A DNA stretch of 64,000 nucleotides from JABGQS01 sp963666505. GTDB lineage: Bacteria > Bacillota > Clostridia > Christensenellales > SZUA-584. Of this stretch, positions 43,291 through 51,056 are shown piece after piece. The stretch spans positions 682,001 to 746,000 of the forward strand of contig CAXXXL010000001.1 of the NCBI GenBank assembly GCA_963666505.2, given 5' to 3'. The notes beneath the pieces were generated by a model. That model saw nothing but the letters and a program-made list of their open reading frames with translations, ran no database searches and was not told where the DNA came from. Made by a program: the position numbers and the translations under genes. Position 1 is the stretch's first letter, and each line of letters begins with the position of its first letter.

Positions 43291-44037
43291 CTACTTCACA
43301 AAAGCTCTCCACTTCATGAAAAGAAACGGCTTTGAACACTTTGCTACAGCTTCATCTGCAGTTGCAGTGTTGTCCGAATCCAGCAATTCCTGCAAATATA
43401 ATATCCTGTTATTTATACCTTCCGCAATCTGTGGATATGAAAGGGGAGACAAGCCGTGAGATATAAGAAAAGTATAGTCTTTATATTTAAGCACGCTGCG
43501 AAGTGATTCTATATGTTTTTTTACACCGTTCCACTTAACGTACGGCAGAACATCTTTTCCGGCATCATTTCTTATATATAAGTCGGCAATATGCAAAAAT
43601 CTACCGTTTATATCTATAAGCATTGTGCAGTCGGAGTGACCGGGCGCTGTTGTAAAGCGTAGCCTATGGTCTCCGAACTCCAGAACTGAACCGCTTTTTA
43701 GCAGCTTTGTTGGTGCCATCACACCAACTTCGCTGTCAGTATAGAAAACTTTCAGCGTTTCTACAGCGAAACTGTTTCCGTAAACATCAGGGGAGTCCAT
43801 TAAAAAAATACCCTCAACGTGGTCGGGGTGATAGTGAGACGGCACTGCGGCAGTTACTTTCACACCTTTTGCTTCAAGGTCTTTTAGGACCTGTTCGCAC
43901 TGCGGTTTGTATCCTGCGTCTATCAGAAGCGCTTCGCTGCCGTTAAGCAGGACATAGAAGTTTTGCCCAAGTTTTTCTTCGTTTTCCGACGGGACTGTAT
44001 ACTGTATAAGGTTTTCTTCGAGTTTTATTATATTCAT
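43291..44037 (-). CDS. Metallo-beta-lactamase-fold hydrolase
   Basis: About 248 residues from ATG 44037 (AAGGATGA upstream; an earlier in-frame start adds 27 unrelated residues). The zinc motif is PSHYHPDHVEG (HxHxDH), with later ligands in APGHSDCTMLI and DINGRFLHIADL, and a terminal His in LISHGLSP. The fold covers hydrolases of thioesters, lactones and phosphodiesters and flavodiiron oxidoreductases; the specific substrate is open. It is the third gene of a minus-strand group with an esterase and a ketopantoate-reductase-like gene, 115 bases downstream of the esterase. Confidence 0.85.
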   Translation of the reverse strand: MNIIKLEENLIQYTVPSENEEKLGQNFYVLLNGSEALLIDAGYKPQCEQVLKDLEAKGVKVTAAVPSHYHPDHVEGIFLMDSPDVYGNSFAVETLKVFYTDSEVGVMAPTKLLKSGSVLEFGDHRLRFTTAPGHSDCTMLIDINGRFLHIADLYIRNDAGKDVLPYVKWNGVKKHIESLRSVLKYKDYTFLISHGLSPLSYPQIAEGINNRILYLQELLDSDNTATADEAVAKCSKPFLFMKWRAFVK

Positions 44038-44152
44038 GCATTCATCCTTGTAATTTGTATTTTTATAAAGAGTGAGAGCTGCTTGTGGTGGCTGCCGTGT
44101 TATATTTTTGAAATTCACTATTCTATAAGATACTGATAAAAAGCAGATAAAA

Positions 44153-44971
44153 CTACAGCTCTTTCATCCAGTCGGCTGCGTGTTTTGTCCAGATATCACA
44201 TCTGCTATTGAAAGGCTCGCCATAGACTGTGTTGTTCGCAAGAGAAAGCCCGTGTGCGCCGTCAGGGAAGACGTGCAGTTCGAAAGGCACACCGTTTTTT
44301 GAAAGCTGATTTGCAAAAAGAAGAGAGTTTTCAACAGGTACAAGCTCGTCGTTAGCAGTATGCCACAAAAAACACGGAGGTGTATCCGAAGTTACCTGTT
44401 TTTCGAGAGATACAAGGTCCATCTTTTCTTTTTTTCCGTAGTCCGGACCTAATATATTTTTGAACGAGCCTCCGTGCGAATGCTCAGCTGAGTTTAAAAC
44501 AGCATAGGAGAGGATTGCGCCGGCCGGTTTAACGTCGCCAAAGACGTTCTTTACAAAGTCAGCATTCCAGAAAACTGCAAGGCTGGCTGCCAGGTGTCCG
44601 CCTGCTGAAAAGCCGCAGACGAATATGTGCTCTATATCAACGTTGAGCATTTGTGCGTTTGCCCTTATCAATGCGAATGCGGCACACAGTTCGAAAAGCT
44701 GGGTGGGGAAAAGAGCGCCGTTCGTGCTATAACGCAGCACAAAACAGTTCATATCCTCTGCGAGGAAACGCAGGGCTATCGGTTCCGCTTCTCTGTCGGA
44801 GAGGAACTCATAGCCGCCGCCAGGGCAGATTATAACGCTTCTGCGTTTGCGATGGTGGTCTATTTCGTCAGAGTTGTCCGGTGCATACAGCGTAAGCGTA
44901 GGTATAAACCCGCTGTCATCAAGACCAAGAGCTTCATAGTCAAATTTCAAATCAATCGTTTTATAGATCAT
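44153..44971 (-). CDS. Alpha/beta-hydrolase esterase (acetylxylan-esterase-like)
   Basis: A 272-residue serine hydrolase of the BD-FAE/lipase type. The oxyanion-hole stretch is ICPGGGYEFLSDREAEPIA, the nucleophile is in CGFSAGGHLAASLA (GxSxG), the catalytic Asp is in WHTANDELVPVENS, and the His is in FPDGAHGLSLA. There is no signal peptide, so it acts in the cytoplasm. Such enzymes deacetylate xylo-oligosaccharides or other small esters. It lies 12 bases downstream of the ketopantoate-reductase-like gene. Confidence 0.87.
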   Translation of the reverse strand: MIYKTIDLKFDYEALGLDDSGFIPTLTLYAPDNSDEIDHHRKRRSVIICPGGGYEFLSDREAEPIALRFLAEDMNCFVLRYSTNGALFPTQLFELCAAFALIRANAQMLNVDIEHIFVCGFSAGGHLAASLAVFWNADFVKNVFGDVKPAGAILSYAVLNSAEHSHGGSFKNILGPDYGKKEKMDLVSLEKQVTSDTPPCFLWHTANDELVPVENSLLFANQLSKNGVPFELHVFPDGAHGLSLANNTVYGEPFNSRCDIWTKHAADWMKEL

Positions 44972-44983
44972 AGTAAACCTCGC

Positions 44984-45979
44984 CTATATCAGTTCGTCAA
45001 AATTTTCAGGAACACTGTCACGTTCTTTTCGTTCTATCTCTTTTACCATTTCAACGATATGTCTGTTAAGCGGAGTATCCACGCCGTACTGCCTGCCTTT
45101 GTCTGCAATATAGCCATTGAAATAGTCTATCTCCGTTGGTTTGCCCCGACGCAGCGACATAAGACTGGAGCTTGTCAGCCTGCGATATTTAAAACCGATT
45201 ATCCTTATAAGGGCATGACGCTTAATCTTTGCAAATATGCTGTTTCCCTTTATGAACGAGTAGTAGTCGAGCTTTTCTGCAAAAGGCGGCACTTCAAGTT
45301 TCATAGCATCGGCAACCTGCATCGCTTCCTTCATAATAGCTATGAATATATTTCGTGCCTTGCGTTTTTTAAGCATCACTCCCAGCCGTAGTCCGCTGAC
45401 AACGCCCATAGATGTTATGCATGCATTAACTATCATTTTTGAATAAAGCTCGTTTATTATATTATCGCTGATACGTGTGGGCATAAAGTCAGAAAAAATC
45501 TTCTTTAGATCAGAAAGGTCAAGGCCTTCTGCTCCGATGACAAACTCGCCTTCCGATGTCATGCGCAGTGTCCCGTCCGGCAGCATATTCGCACCCCAGC
45601 CGATTACGCAGCCCGCTGTGTTTTTGCCGACGATCTCTTTCATAGCGTCAACACAGATACCGTTTTGCATAGATACAAATATGGTGTCTTCATGTGCGAA
45701 TGCGAGCGAGCGGTTTGCTGCGTCCGGCATGTCGTATGCTTTTGTGACGATGAGTATATAGTCCTTTTTACCAGATAGTTGCTCGATTTTGGCAACAGCG
45801 TTCATCTTTATGTGGTGTTCTCCACGGATGCCGGCTACAAAAAGGCCTTCTTCCCGTGCCAGCTTTGCTTTATCTTCATATTTGCATACTATTTGCACAT
45901 CGTGCCCTGCTTTTGCAAGAAACGCTGCTGTTATGCCGCCTATAGCTCCTGCGCCTATTACTGCTATGCTTTTTTTCAT
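44984..45979 (-). CDS. Ketopantoate reductase family protein
   Basis: A 331-residue 2-dehydropantoate 2-reductase-like enzyme. The N-terminal Rossmann motif is AVIGAGAIGGITAAFLAKAGH; the family motif region MQNGIC and the catalytic Lys in YSKMIVNACITSMGVVSGLRLG (Lys near 185) are present. The C-terminal helical domain carries LTSSSLMSLRRGKPTEIDYFNGYI. It may make pantoate, but panB and panC are not nearby, and many family members reduce other 2-keto acids. It appears to head the group esterase and MBL hydrolase. Confidence 0.85.
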   Translation of the reverse strand: MKKSIAVIGAGAIGGITAAFLAKAGHDVQIVCKYEDKAKLAREEGLFVAGIRGEHHIKMNAVAKIEQLSGKKDYILIVTKAYDMPDAANRSLAFAHEDTIFVSMQNGICVDAMKEIVGKNTAGCVIGWGANMLPDGTLRMTSEGEFVIGAEGLDLSDLKKIFSDFMPTRISDNIINELYSKMIVNACITSMGVVSGLRLGVMLKKRKARNIFIAIMKEAMQVADAMKLEVPPFAEKLDYYSFIKGNSIFAKIKRHALIRIIGFKYRRLTSSSLMSLRRGKPTEIDYFNGYIADKGRQYGVDTPLNRHIVEMVKEIERKERDSVPENFDELI

Positions 45980-46046
45980 GGGATATACCTCGTTTATATT
46001 TATGAAGATAATTATAACACACTGCCTGTGTGTGCTTCAATCACAC

Positions 46047-46799
46047 TTACTTTTTCTCGGCGATTATGAAAATGCTGTAGGAGTGCTCTTCCAGCGTGGG
46101 CATGGGCAGTGCATAAGCCCTTGCAAAGAAGCGGAGCGCTTCTTTAGAATCGCAATAGAAGGAGCGAGCTTTTTCTATTGAAACACTGGTGTCTCGAATC
46201 GCACTTTTTTCAAGAGACATGCACAGGTTTGTAAAAGGCTGGTGAAGCACCTTTGTCACCGAAAAGCCTGCTGTTTCAAGCAGGGATACTATCTCTGTGC
46301 GGTTGAATCTGTGAAGATGAAATTCGTTTGTTGGCTGACCGTGCTCGTCCACCGGCTCAAAGTCAGCTTTGGGAACAGAGAGCAGCAGCGTACCGAACCT
46401 TTTAAGTGTTCTGTTTATTTTGGAAAGGAACTCTGCCGGGCTTTTTAGATGCTCAAGCGTATCAAAGCACGTCACGAGATCGGCACCGGTAAAGCATGAA
46501 AGGTCATCTTCGTTAAGGTTAGTTTTGGTAAAGTCTACATTAGCTAAAGATATACTTTTTGATTTTGCTTTTTTAATAAGTTCTGCATTGTAATCCAGCC
46601 CATGTATTGCTGCGCCGGTCTGTGCCATTTCGATGCAGCCGTAGCCGTCAGCGCATGCAACGTCCAGCACGCTTGCTGCATTGCGCTTTCTTATAAAATC
46701 TGATGCGTATATATATCTGCCCAAGTGCTCCAGCTTCATCCAAAATTCCGGATTAGAGCTGTCGAAAGGCAGGCAGTACTCTTTATCAATATGCTTCAA
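46047..46799 (-). CDS. Class I SAM-dependent methyltransferase
   Basis: A 250-residue enzyme starting at TTG 46799 with AAGGAG seven bases upstream. The SAM motif I is ASVLDVACADGYGCIEMA (about 40-57), motif II LVTCFDTLEHLKSPAEFL (about 107-124), followed by LLLSVPKADFEP. The resemblance is to UbiE/Methyltransf_11/23-type enzymes, including those that modify glycolipids or surface sugars. No partner gene is evident, so the acceptor is unknown. Confidence 0.85.
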   Translation of the reverse strand: MKHIDKEYCLPFDSSNPEFWMKLEHLGRYIYASDFIRKRNAASVLDVACADGYGCIEMAQTGAAIHGLDYNAELIKKAKSKSISLANVDFTKTNLNEDDLSCFTGADLVTCFDTLEHLKSPAEFLSKINRTLKRFGTLLLSVPKADFEPVDEHGQPTNEFHLHRFNRTEIVSLLETAGFSVTKVLHQPFTNLCMSLEKSAIRDTSVSIEKARSFYCDSKEALRFFARAYALPMPTLEEHSYSIFIIAEKK

Positions 46800-46849
46800 A
46801 ACATCACTCCTTTTTTAGCCTAGTATATAAGAAGATGGGGATACATGCA

Positions 46850-46867
46850 AACAGGCGCTAGCCTGTT
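46850..46867. repeat. Inverted repeat related to the 99-bp tandem repeat
   Basis: AACAGGC-GCTA-GCCTGTT has perfect seven-base arms. The core CAGGCG(t/c)TAGCCTGTT matches the opening of the repeat units at 33013 and 33112, and the following bases (ATCC, then a TTATAT-rich stretch and a late TATTG) are weakly similar. It may be a diverged single copy of a dispersed intergenic repeat. Confidence 0.55.
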
Positions 46868-46963
46868 CTATCCACACTGATGCCTTATATTTATAAACCG
46901 GCTTTTGGCTGTGCAGTTTTAAACTATTGACTTATATTATTGGCAAGAAAAAAGACGCAGGGT

Positions 46964-47488
46964 TTATTCTGCGTCCTTTGCTTCTTTTGCTGAAAAAAAC
47001 TTTTCAAGGTTGTCCGGCATCACGTATTTGTTATCTGTCGGCGGCGGCTGCTCGCCGTATATCGCTTTTAATATAGCGCTCATTAGCAGCTTCTTCGGTG
47101 CTGCACTATACTGCTTGCCCTCATAGTTCCAGACACGGCAGTCAACATCGTCTCCACAGATATCGCTGCAGCATGCGCAGCTGGTTTCTTCCATATCGCC
47201 GTCTATATCCACTCCGTTTATACGCACGGTGGGGGAGCACTCCAGTCTATTTTCAATCGCTTTTTGCTTTGTATCAATAAGTATTTTGTTGACTTCGATA
47301 TAAAGACCGGCTGCATTCATCATACCCGAAAGAGCTTCTATGGCTTCGTCAAGAGCACGGAGTGTATTCTGACACCTATCGCACGTGTCAAGGTCGAGAT
47401 ACAAATATTCTATTATCACCGGCTTTGGTTTTTTGGGGGCACAGCAGCCGGTATCAGTGCAGTCACCCGGGCATTTTATTTCAGACAT
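46964..47488 (-). CDS. DUF2703 protein in the arsenic operon
   Basis: A 174-residue cysteine-rich cytoplasmic protein. It has an N-terminal CPGDCTDTGCC, a thioredoxin-like TCDRCQNTLRALDEA (CxxC, about residues 35-49), and a second cluster TSCACCSDICGDDVDC (about 116-131). DUF2703 belongs to the thioredoxin-like superfamily. It is the last gene of the seven-gene ars operon, five bases from the thioredoxin-like gene. A role in thiol transfer or arsenic/metal binding is inferred from the cysteines and context. Confidence 0.8.
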   Translation of the reverse strand: MSEIKCPGDCTDTGCCAPKKPKPVIIEYLYLDLDTCDRCQNTLRALDEAIEALSGMMNAAGLYIEVNKILIDTKQKAIENRLECSPTVRINGVDIDGDMEETSCACCSDICGDDVDCRVWNYEGKQYSAAPKKLLMSAILKAIYGEQPPPTDNKYVMPDNLEKFFSAKEAKDAE

Positions 47489-47492
47489 AGCA

Positions 47493-47723
47493 TCACCCCA
47501 GTATCTTCTTTATCTCTTTTGTCTTAGGAACTCTGCCGGTCGTTTTTACTATTCCGTCTACTATGAGGCCGGGTGTGCTTATTATCCCGGCTTTCATTAT
47601 CTCTTCCATATCGGTGATATACTTTATATCGGCTTCTATGCCAAGCTCGCTTACAGCTTCCTTTACATTCGCAAGCAGCTTATCGCAGGATTTGCATCCG
47701 CCCCCTAATACTTTTATCTCCAT
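47493..47723 (-). CDS. Small thioredoxin-family protein
   Basis: A 76-residue redox protein of the MTH895/TM0996 kind (small redox-active disulfide protein). The active site is GGCKSCDKLL (CxxC at residues 10-13), with the cis-proline region ISTPGLIVDG. GGAGG precedes the ATG. It lies between the Cys-rich ferredoxin and DUF2703 in the ars operon and is the probable electron donor of the arsenate reductase. Confidence 0.88.
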   Translation of the reverse strand: MEIKVLGGGCKSCDKLLANVKEAVSELGIEADIKYITDMEEIMKAGIISTPGLIVDGIVKTTGRVPKTKEIKKILG

Positions 47724-47750
47724 AATTAAACCTCCATAGTTTTGTTTATA

Positions 47751-48083
47751 TCAGCAGCAGGAACCATCACCGCAGCCGCAGCCACTGCCTTTTTCGCAGC
47801 CGCATTTGTCGTCGCTGCTCTCGTCATCGCAGTCGCAGTCACCGCTACAGCATCCTCCGTCTGTCTTTCTTTGCTCGCTATCACCAAAGTAAGTGATAGC
47901 ATCGGCAGGGCATATCCCTGCACATCCTATGCAGCCTTCTATACACCCTTCGGGATTAAAGACTTTCGGGGTGGGGGCTTTTGCCTCATCGTATACGCCG
48001 TGGCTGCAAAACTCTGCGCACGAACCGCATTCTGTGCAGTTTTCATAATTGATCATCGGATACCAGTTTTTAGACATAATCAC
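47751..48083 (-). CDS. 4Fe-4S ferredoxin with a cysteine-rich tail
   Basis: A 110-residue protein. Residues about 1-75 hold two ferredoxin cysteine sets (CTECGSCAEFC and CIEGCIGCAGICPADAI). The last 35 residues are an unusual metallothionein-like tail, CCSGDCDCDDESSDDKCGC followed by EKGSGCGCGDGSCC, with a dozen cysteines and many acidic residues. It overlaps arsC by four bases. The tail could bind arsenite or another thiophilic metal (inference). The terminal TGA is read as a normal stop, since a new ribosome binding site and start follow. Confidence 0.85.
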   Translation of the reverse strand: MIMSKNWYPMINYENCTECGSCAEFCSHGVYDEAKAPTPKVFNPEGCIEGCIGCAGICPADAITYFGDSEQRKTDGGCCSGDCDCDDESSDDKCGCEKGSGCGCGDGSCC

Positions 48084-48490
48084 TCTCCTAATAATTTGTG
48101 GATATTTTCTTTAAAAAAAAGCACTTTTTGCTCTATCGTTTTCGCTGTTTTTATGAACTCTTCTTTTTCCTTGCCGGTCGGGTCCTCAAGACCCCAGTCC
48201 TCACGGTAACGACAGGGCAGGAACGGGCACTCCACTCCGCATCCCATAGTTATCACGACGTCGATGGGGGGAAGCTCGGTCAGCACTTTGTTGTACTGAG
48301 TTTGCGTCATATCAACGCCGTACAGTTCGTTTATGACCTCGACTGCATCCGAGTTGATTGCAGACTTGATGTCAGTACCGGCAGAGTAAGCTTCAAAAAC
48401 GTCTGCTGCTTTCAGCTTTGATATCGCCTCTGCCATCTGAGAGCGGCACGAGTTGTGCGTGCATATGAATGCCACCTTGGGCTTAGCCAT
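48080..48490 (-). CDS. arsC: Arsenate reductase, thioredoxin-coupled
   Basis: A 136-residue low-molecular-weight phosphatase-type reductase that turns arsenate into arsenite. The P-loop is CTHNSCRS (Cys10 to Arg16), and the redox cysteines are in MGCGVECPFLPCRYREDWGLEDPTG. AGGAGG precedes the ATG. It is in the arsR-acr3-permease-arsC operon. The small thioredoxin-like protein two genes downstream is the likely reductant. Confidence 0.94.
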   Translation of the reverse strand: MAKPKVAFICTHNSCRSQMAEAISKLKAADVFEAYSAGTDIKSAINSDAVEVINELYGVDMTQTQYNKVLTELPPIDVVITMGCGVECPFLPCRYREDWGLEDPTGKEKEEFIKTAKTIEQKVLFFKENIHKLLGE

Positions 48491-48502
48491 AATTTCCTCC
48501 TA

Positions 48503-49507
48503 TTAAACAAACCAGAATGACACTGCATTGAATGCAAATCCCATTATCAATATTCCAACCACTACGATCCCTGCAAATATTAGAAGCAGCTTTGTTTTTA
48601 CCACTTTCTTCAATAATATCATAGAAGGCAGCGAAAGTGCAGTTACGGCCATCATGAATGAGAGCACGGTGCCTATGCCCACTCCTTTGCCGACGAGCGC
48701 TTCGGCTATCGGCAGAGTCCCGAAGATGTCTGCATACATGGGCACACCGACTACAGTTGCGAGTGGGACAGAGTACCAGTTCTGCTGACCTAGTATCGCA
48801 GAGATTATGTTTTCGGGTACCCAGTTGTGTATCGCTGCGCCTATGCCGACGCCAATTAGTATATAAAGCCATACTTTTTTAATTATCATGGCGACCTGAT
48901 CTTTTCCAAACACCAGTCTGTCACGTCGTCGCATTTTGGGACCATACGCTGTTTCAGTCTGTTGCCCGAAAACATATGGTTCAACGTATTTTTCGAGCTT
49001 CATACGTCCCATTATTGTGCCGCCGGTGATTGCCAGTATCAGTCCGAATATAACGTATGCAAGCGCTATTTTCCAGTTGAATATACTTGCAAGCAGCAAC
49101 ACGGATGCAAGGTCTACCAGAGGCGAGCTTATAAGGAACGAGAACGTTACGCCTATCGGCAGCCCCGCTCTTGTGAAACCTATGAACAGCGGGATGGAAG
49201 AGCATGAACAAAACGGTGTGATGGTGCCAAGGAGCGCCCCGAGTATATTCGATCCTATGCCTTTATGCCGCCCTAGGATCCGTTTTGTGCGTTCCGGCGG
49301 GAAATAGCTCTGTACGTATGATATAGCGAATATCAGCACGGACAGCAGTATGAATATCTTTATGGTGTCATATATGAAAAAGTGTATGCTGCCGCCTACC
49401 CGCTCAGCAGTCGAGAGCCCAAATACGTCTTCAATTAATTTTCTTACCAGTTCGCTGAGCCAGTTCATTTTTAGAAGCTGGTCGTTCAGCCAGTTGAATA
49501 CTACCAA
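48503..49507 (-). CDS. Permease of the ArsP/DUF318 family
   Basis: A 334-residue membrane protein with about eight helices, starting at TTG 49507 with AGGAGG seven bases upstream. It shows the family stretches GALLGTITPFCSCSSIPLFIGFTRAGLPIGVTFSFLISSPLVD (CxC motif in the first half) and GVPMYADIFGTLPIAEALVGKGVGIGTVLSFMMA. Relatives (ArsP) export methylated or organic arsenicals; others move different substrates. Position between acr3 and arsC supports an arsenic role. Confidence 0.87.
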   Translation of the reverse strand: MVVFNWLNDQLLKMNWLSELVRKLIEDVFGLSTAERVGGSIHFFIYDTIKIFILLSVLIFAISYVQSYFPPERTKRILGRHKGIGSNILGALLGTITPFCSCSSIPLFIGFTRAGLPIGVTFSFLISSPLVDLASVLLLASIFNWKIALAYVIFGLILAITGGTIMGRMKLEKYVEPYVFGQQTETAYGPKMRRRDRLVFGKDQVAMIIKKVWLYILIGVGIGAAIHNWVPENIISAILGQQNWYSVPLATVVGVPMYADIFGTLPIAEALVGKGVGIGTVLSFMMAVTALSLPSMILLKKVVKTKLLLIFAGIVVVGILIMGFAFNAVSFWFV

Positions 49508-49533
49508 GGTGTTTCCTCCTGTGTGTTATTATG

Positions 49534-50610
49534 TCAGATTCGCTGCTTGGCAGGGAACCAGTGTCTTGTCTTGTTGGCGAACCGTACAAGTGCCAGCATC
49601 AGAGGCACTTCCACCAGAACACCGACTATCGTAGTAAGCGCCGCAGCGGACTGCAGTCCGAACACGGATATAGCAACTGCAACAGCAAGCTCAAAAAAGT
49701 TGCTGGCGCCTATCATTGCGCCGGGGGCTGCGATATTATGCGGAAGTTTCCATACTTTAGCCCAAATATATGCAATGAAGAATATCAGAACAGTCTGCAA
49801 GACCAGCGGCACGGCTATCAGAAGAATATCCGAAGGCTGGTTCACTATCTTCGAGCCCTGGAAAGAGAATATGATCACGAGTGTCAGCAGCAGCCCTGCT
49901 ATAGTTATGTTGTTGAACTTTGGTATAAATCTATTTTCGAAGTAATCCTTGCCTCTGTGCTTTGTAATGAGAACTCTAGAAAGCCATCCGAGAACCAGAG
50001 GAATGACAACGAAAAGCGCTACCGATAAAAACAGGGTTGCCCACGGCACGCCGATACCGCTGACGCTGATGCCGCCCAGCATGAAGAGCAGGCCTACAAT
50101 TGGAGCAAACGCCGGCAGTATTATAAGGTCATTTGTGGCGACCTGAACGAGCGTGTGTGCCGGATTGCCTTTCGTAAGGTGGCTCCATACAAACACCATA
50201 GCCGTACACGGCGCTGCGCCAAGCAGTATCGCACCCGCAAGATAATCTTTTGCAAGCGATGCAGGTATGAACGCTTTGAAAAAAATAAAGAAGAACAAGT
50301 ACGAGATTGCAAACATCGTAAACGGCTTGATGACCCAGTTGACAGTCCACGTTACAACAAGGCCTTTTGGGTTTTTACCTACGTTTTTTATGCTGGCAAA
50401 GTCCACTTTAAGCATCATAGGGTATATCATCAACCATATAAGTATTGCAACCGGGATGGATACGTTATAGTACTCGAACCTGCCAAGGAAGTCCGGAATG
50501 GCCGGAAGCCAAAGGCTTATGGCTATCCCCAGCCCCATGCATAGTATTACCCATAAGGTAAGGTATTTTTCAAAAAAGCTTATACCGCCTGTGTTTTTTT
50601 CTTTGCTCAT
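49534..50610 (-). CDS. acr3: ACR3-family arsenite efflux permease
   Basis: About 358 residues from ATG 50610, preceded by AGGAG; an earlier in-frame start would overlap arsR and lies within it. Ten hydrophobic helices. Family features: SIPVAILIWLMIYPMMLKVDF, GLVVTWTVNWVIKPFTMF, GAILLGAAPCTAMVFVWSHL with the essential conserved Cys, and PGAMIGASNFFELAVAVAISVFG. It exports arsenite using the proton motive force. It follows arsR by 10 bases. Confidence 0.93.
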   Translation of the reverse strand: MSKEKNTGGISFFEKYLTLWVILCMGLGIAISLWLPAIPDFLGRFEYYNVSIPVAILIWLMIYPMMLKVDFASIKNVGKNPKGLVVTWTVNWVIKPFTMFAISYLFFFIFFKAFIPASLAKDYLAGAILLGAAPCTAMVFVWSHLTKGNPAHTLVQVATNDLIILPAFAPIVGLLFMLGGISVSGIGVPWATLFLSVALFVVIPLVLGWLSRVLITKHRGKDYFENRFIPKFNNITIAGLLLTLVIIFSFQGSKIVNQPSDILLIAVPLVLQTVLIFFIAYIWAKVWKLPHNIAAPGAMIGASNFFELAVAVAISVFGLQSAAALTTIVGVLVEVPLMLALVRFANKTRHWFPAKQRI

Positions 50611-50620
50611 TGTCTGTCTC

Positions 50621-50929
50621 CTAGCTTGCGCAGCTGCATTCTGCAGCGGTCTTGACTGCTGCCGAACCAAGCGCCGAGAAAAAGCCGGATAGTTCTTTGC
50701 TCAAAGCCTCATTAAGGCTGTAGTGCATCCATGCGCCGTCTCTGCGTGCGTTCACAAGACCGCTATTGACCAGCACTTTCATATGGTAGGACAGAGTAGG
50801 CTGGGTTATGCTGAACTTCTCGAGAATCATGCAGGCGCACAGCTCGCCGCCTGTGAGCATATCGACTATCTCTATCCTTGTTTCATCTGACAGCGCCTTT
50901 AGCACAGGCACATATTTTTTATATTTCAT
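50621..50929 (-). CDS. arsR: ArsR-family arsenite-responsive repressor
   Basis: A 102-residue winged-helix regulator. The metal-sensing motif is ELCACMILEKF in helix 3 (CxC at about residues 31-33), followed by the recognition helix TQPTLSYHMKVLVNSGLV. The C-terminus ends in ECSCAS, a further cysteine pair that may help arsenite binding. It is the first gene of the ars operon. A 15-base palindrome upstream is the likely operator. Confidence 0.93.
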   Translation of the reverse strand: MKYKKYVPVLKALSDETRIEIVDMLTGGELCACMILEKFSITQPTLSYHMKVLVNSGLVNARRDGAWMHYSLNEALSKELSGFFSALGSAAVKTAAECSCAS

Positions 50930-50944
50930 AACATCGCTCCTAAT

Positions 50945-50979
50945 ATAGATAGATTTCTATGATATAGAAGATTATCTAT
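50945..50979. promoter_or_regulatory. Likely ArsR operator
   Basis: TTCTAT-GAT-ATAGAA (50955-50969) is a perfect palindrome, flanked by ATAGAT (50945-50950) and ATCTAT (50974-50979), which extend the dyad. It lies 16-50 bases upstream of the arsR start. Confidence 0.7.
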
Positions 50980-51056
50980 ATGAATTATATGAGAATGTGA
51001 AGGTTTTGTCAATATAGCATTTGTTAAGTGTGTGTAAAGTTTTTTTGGTGTGCGGG

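Noticed and set aside
47751..47753. TGA of the ferredoxin gene read as selenocysteine, since the frame continues into the thioredoxin-like gene
   Set aside because: A GGAGG and ATG open the next gene nine codons later, and the intervening codons look non-coding. Two separate genes explain it.
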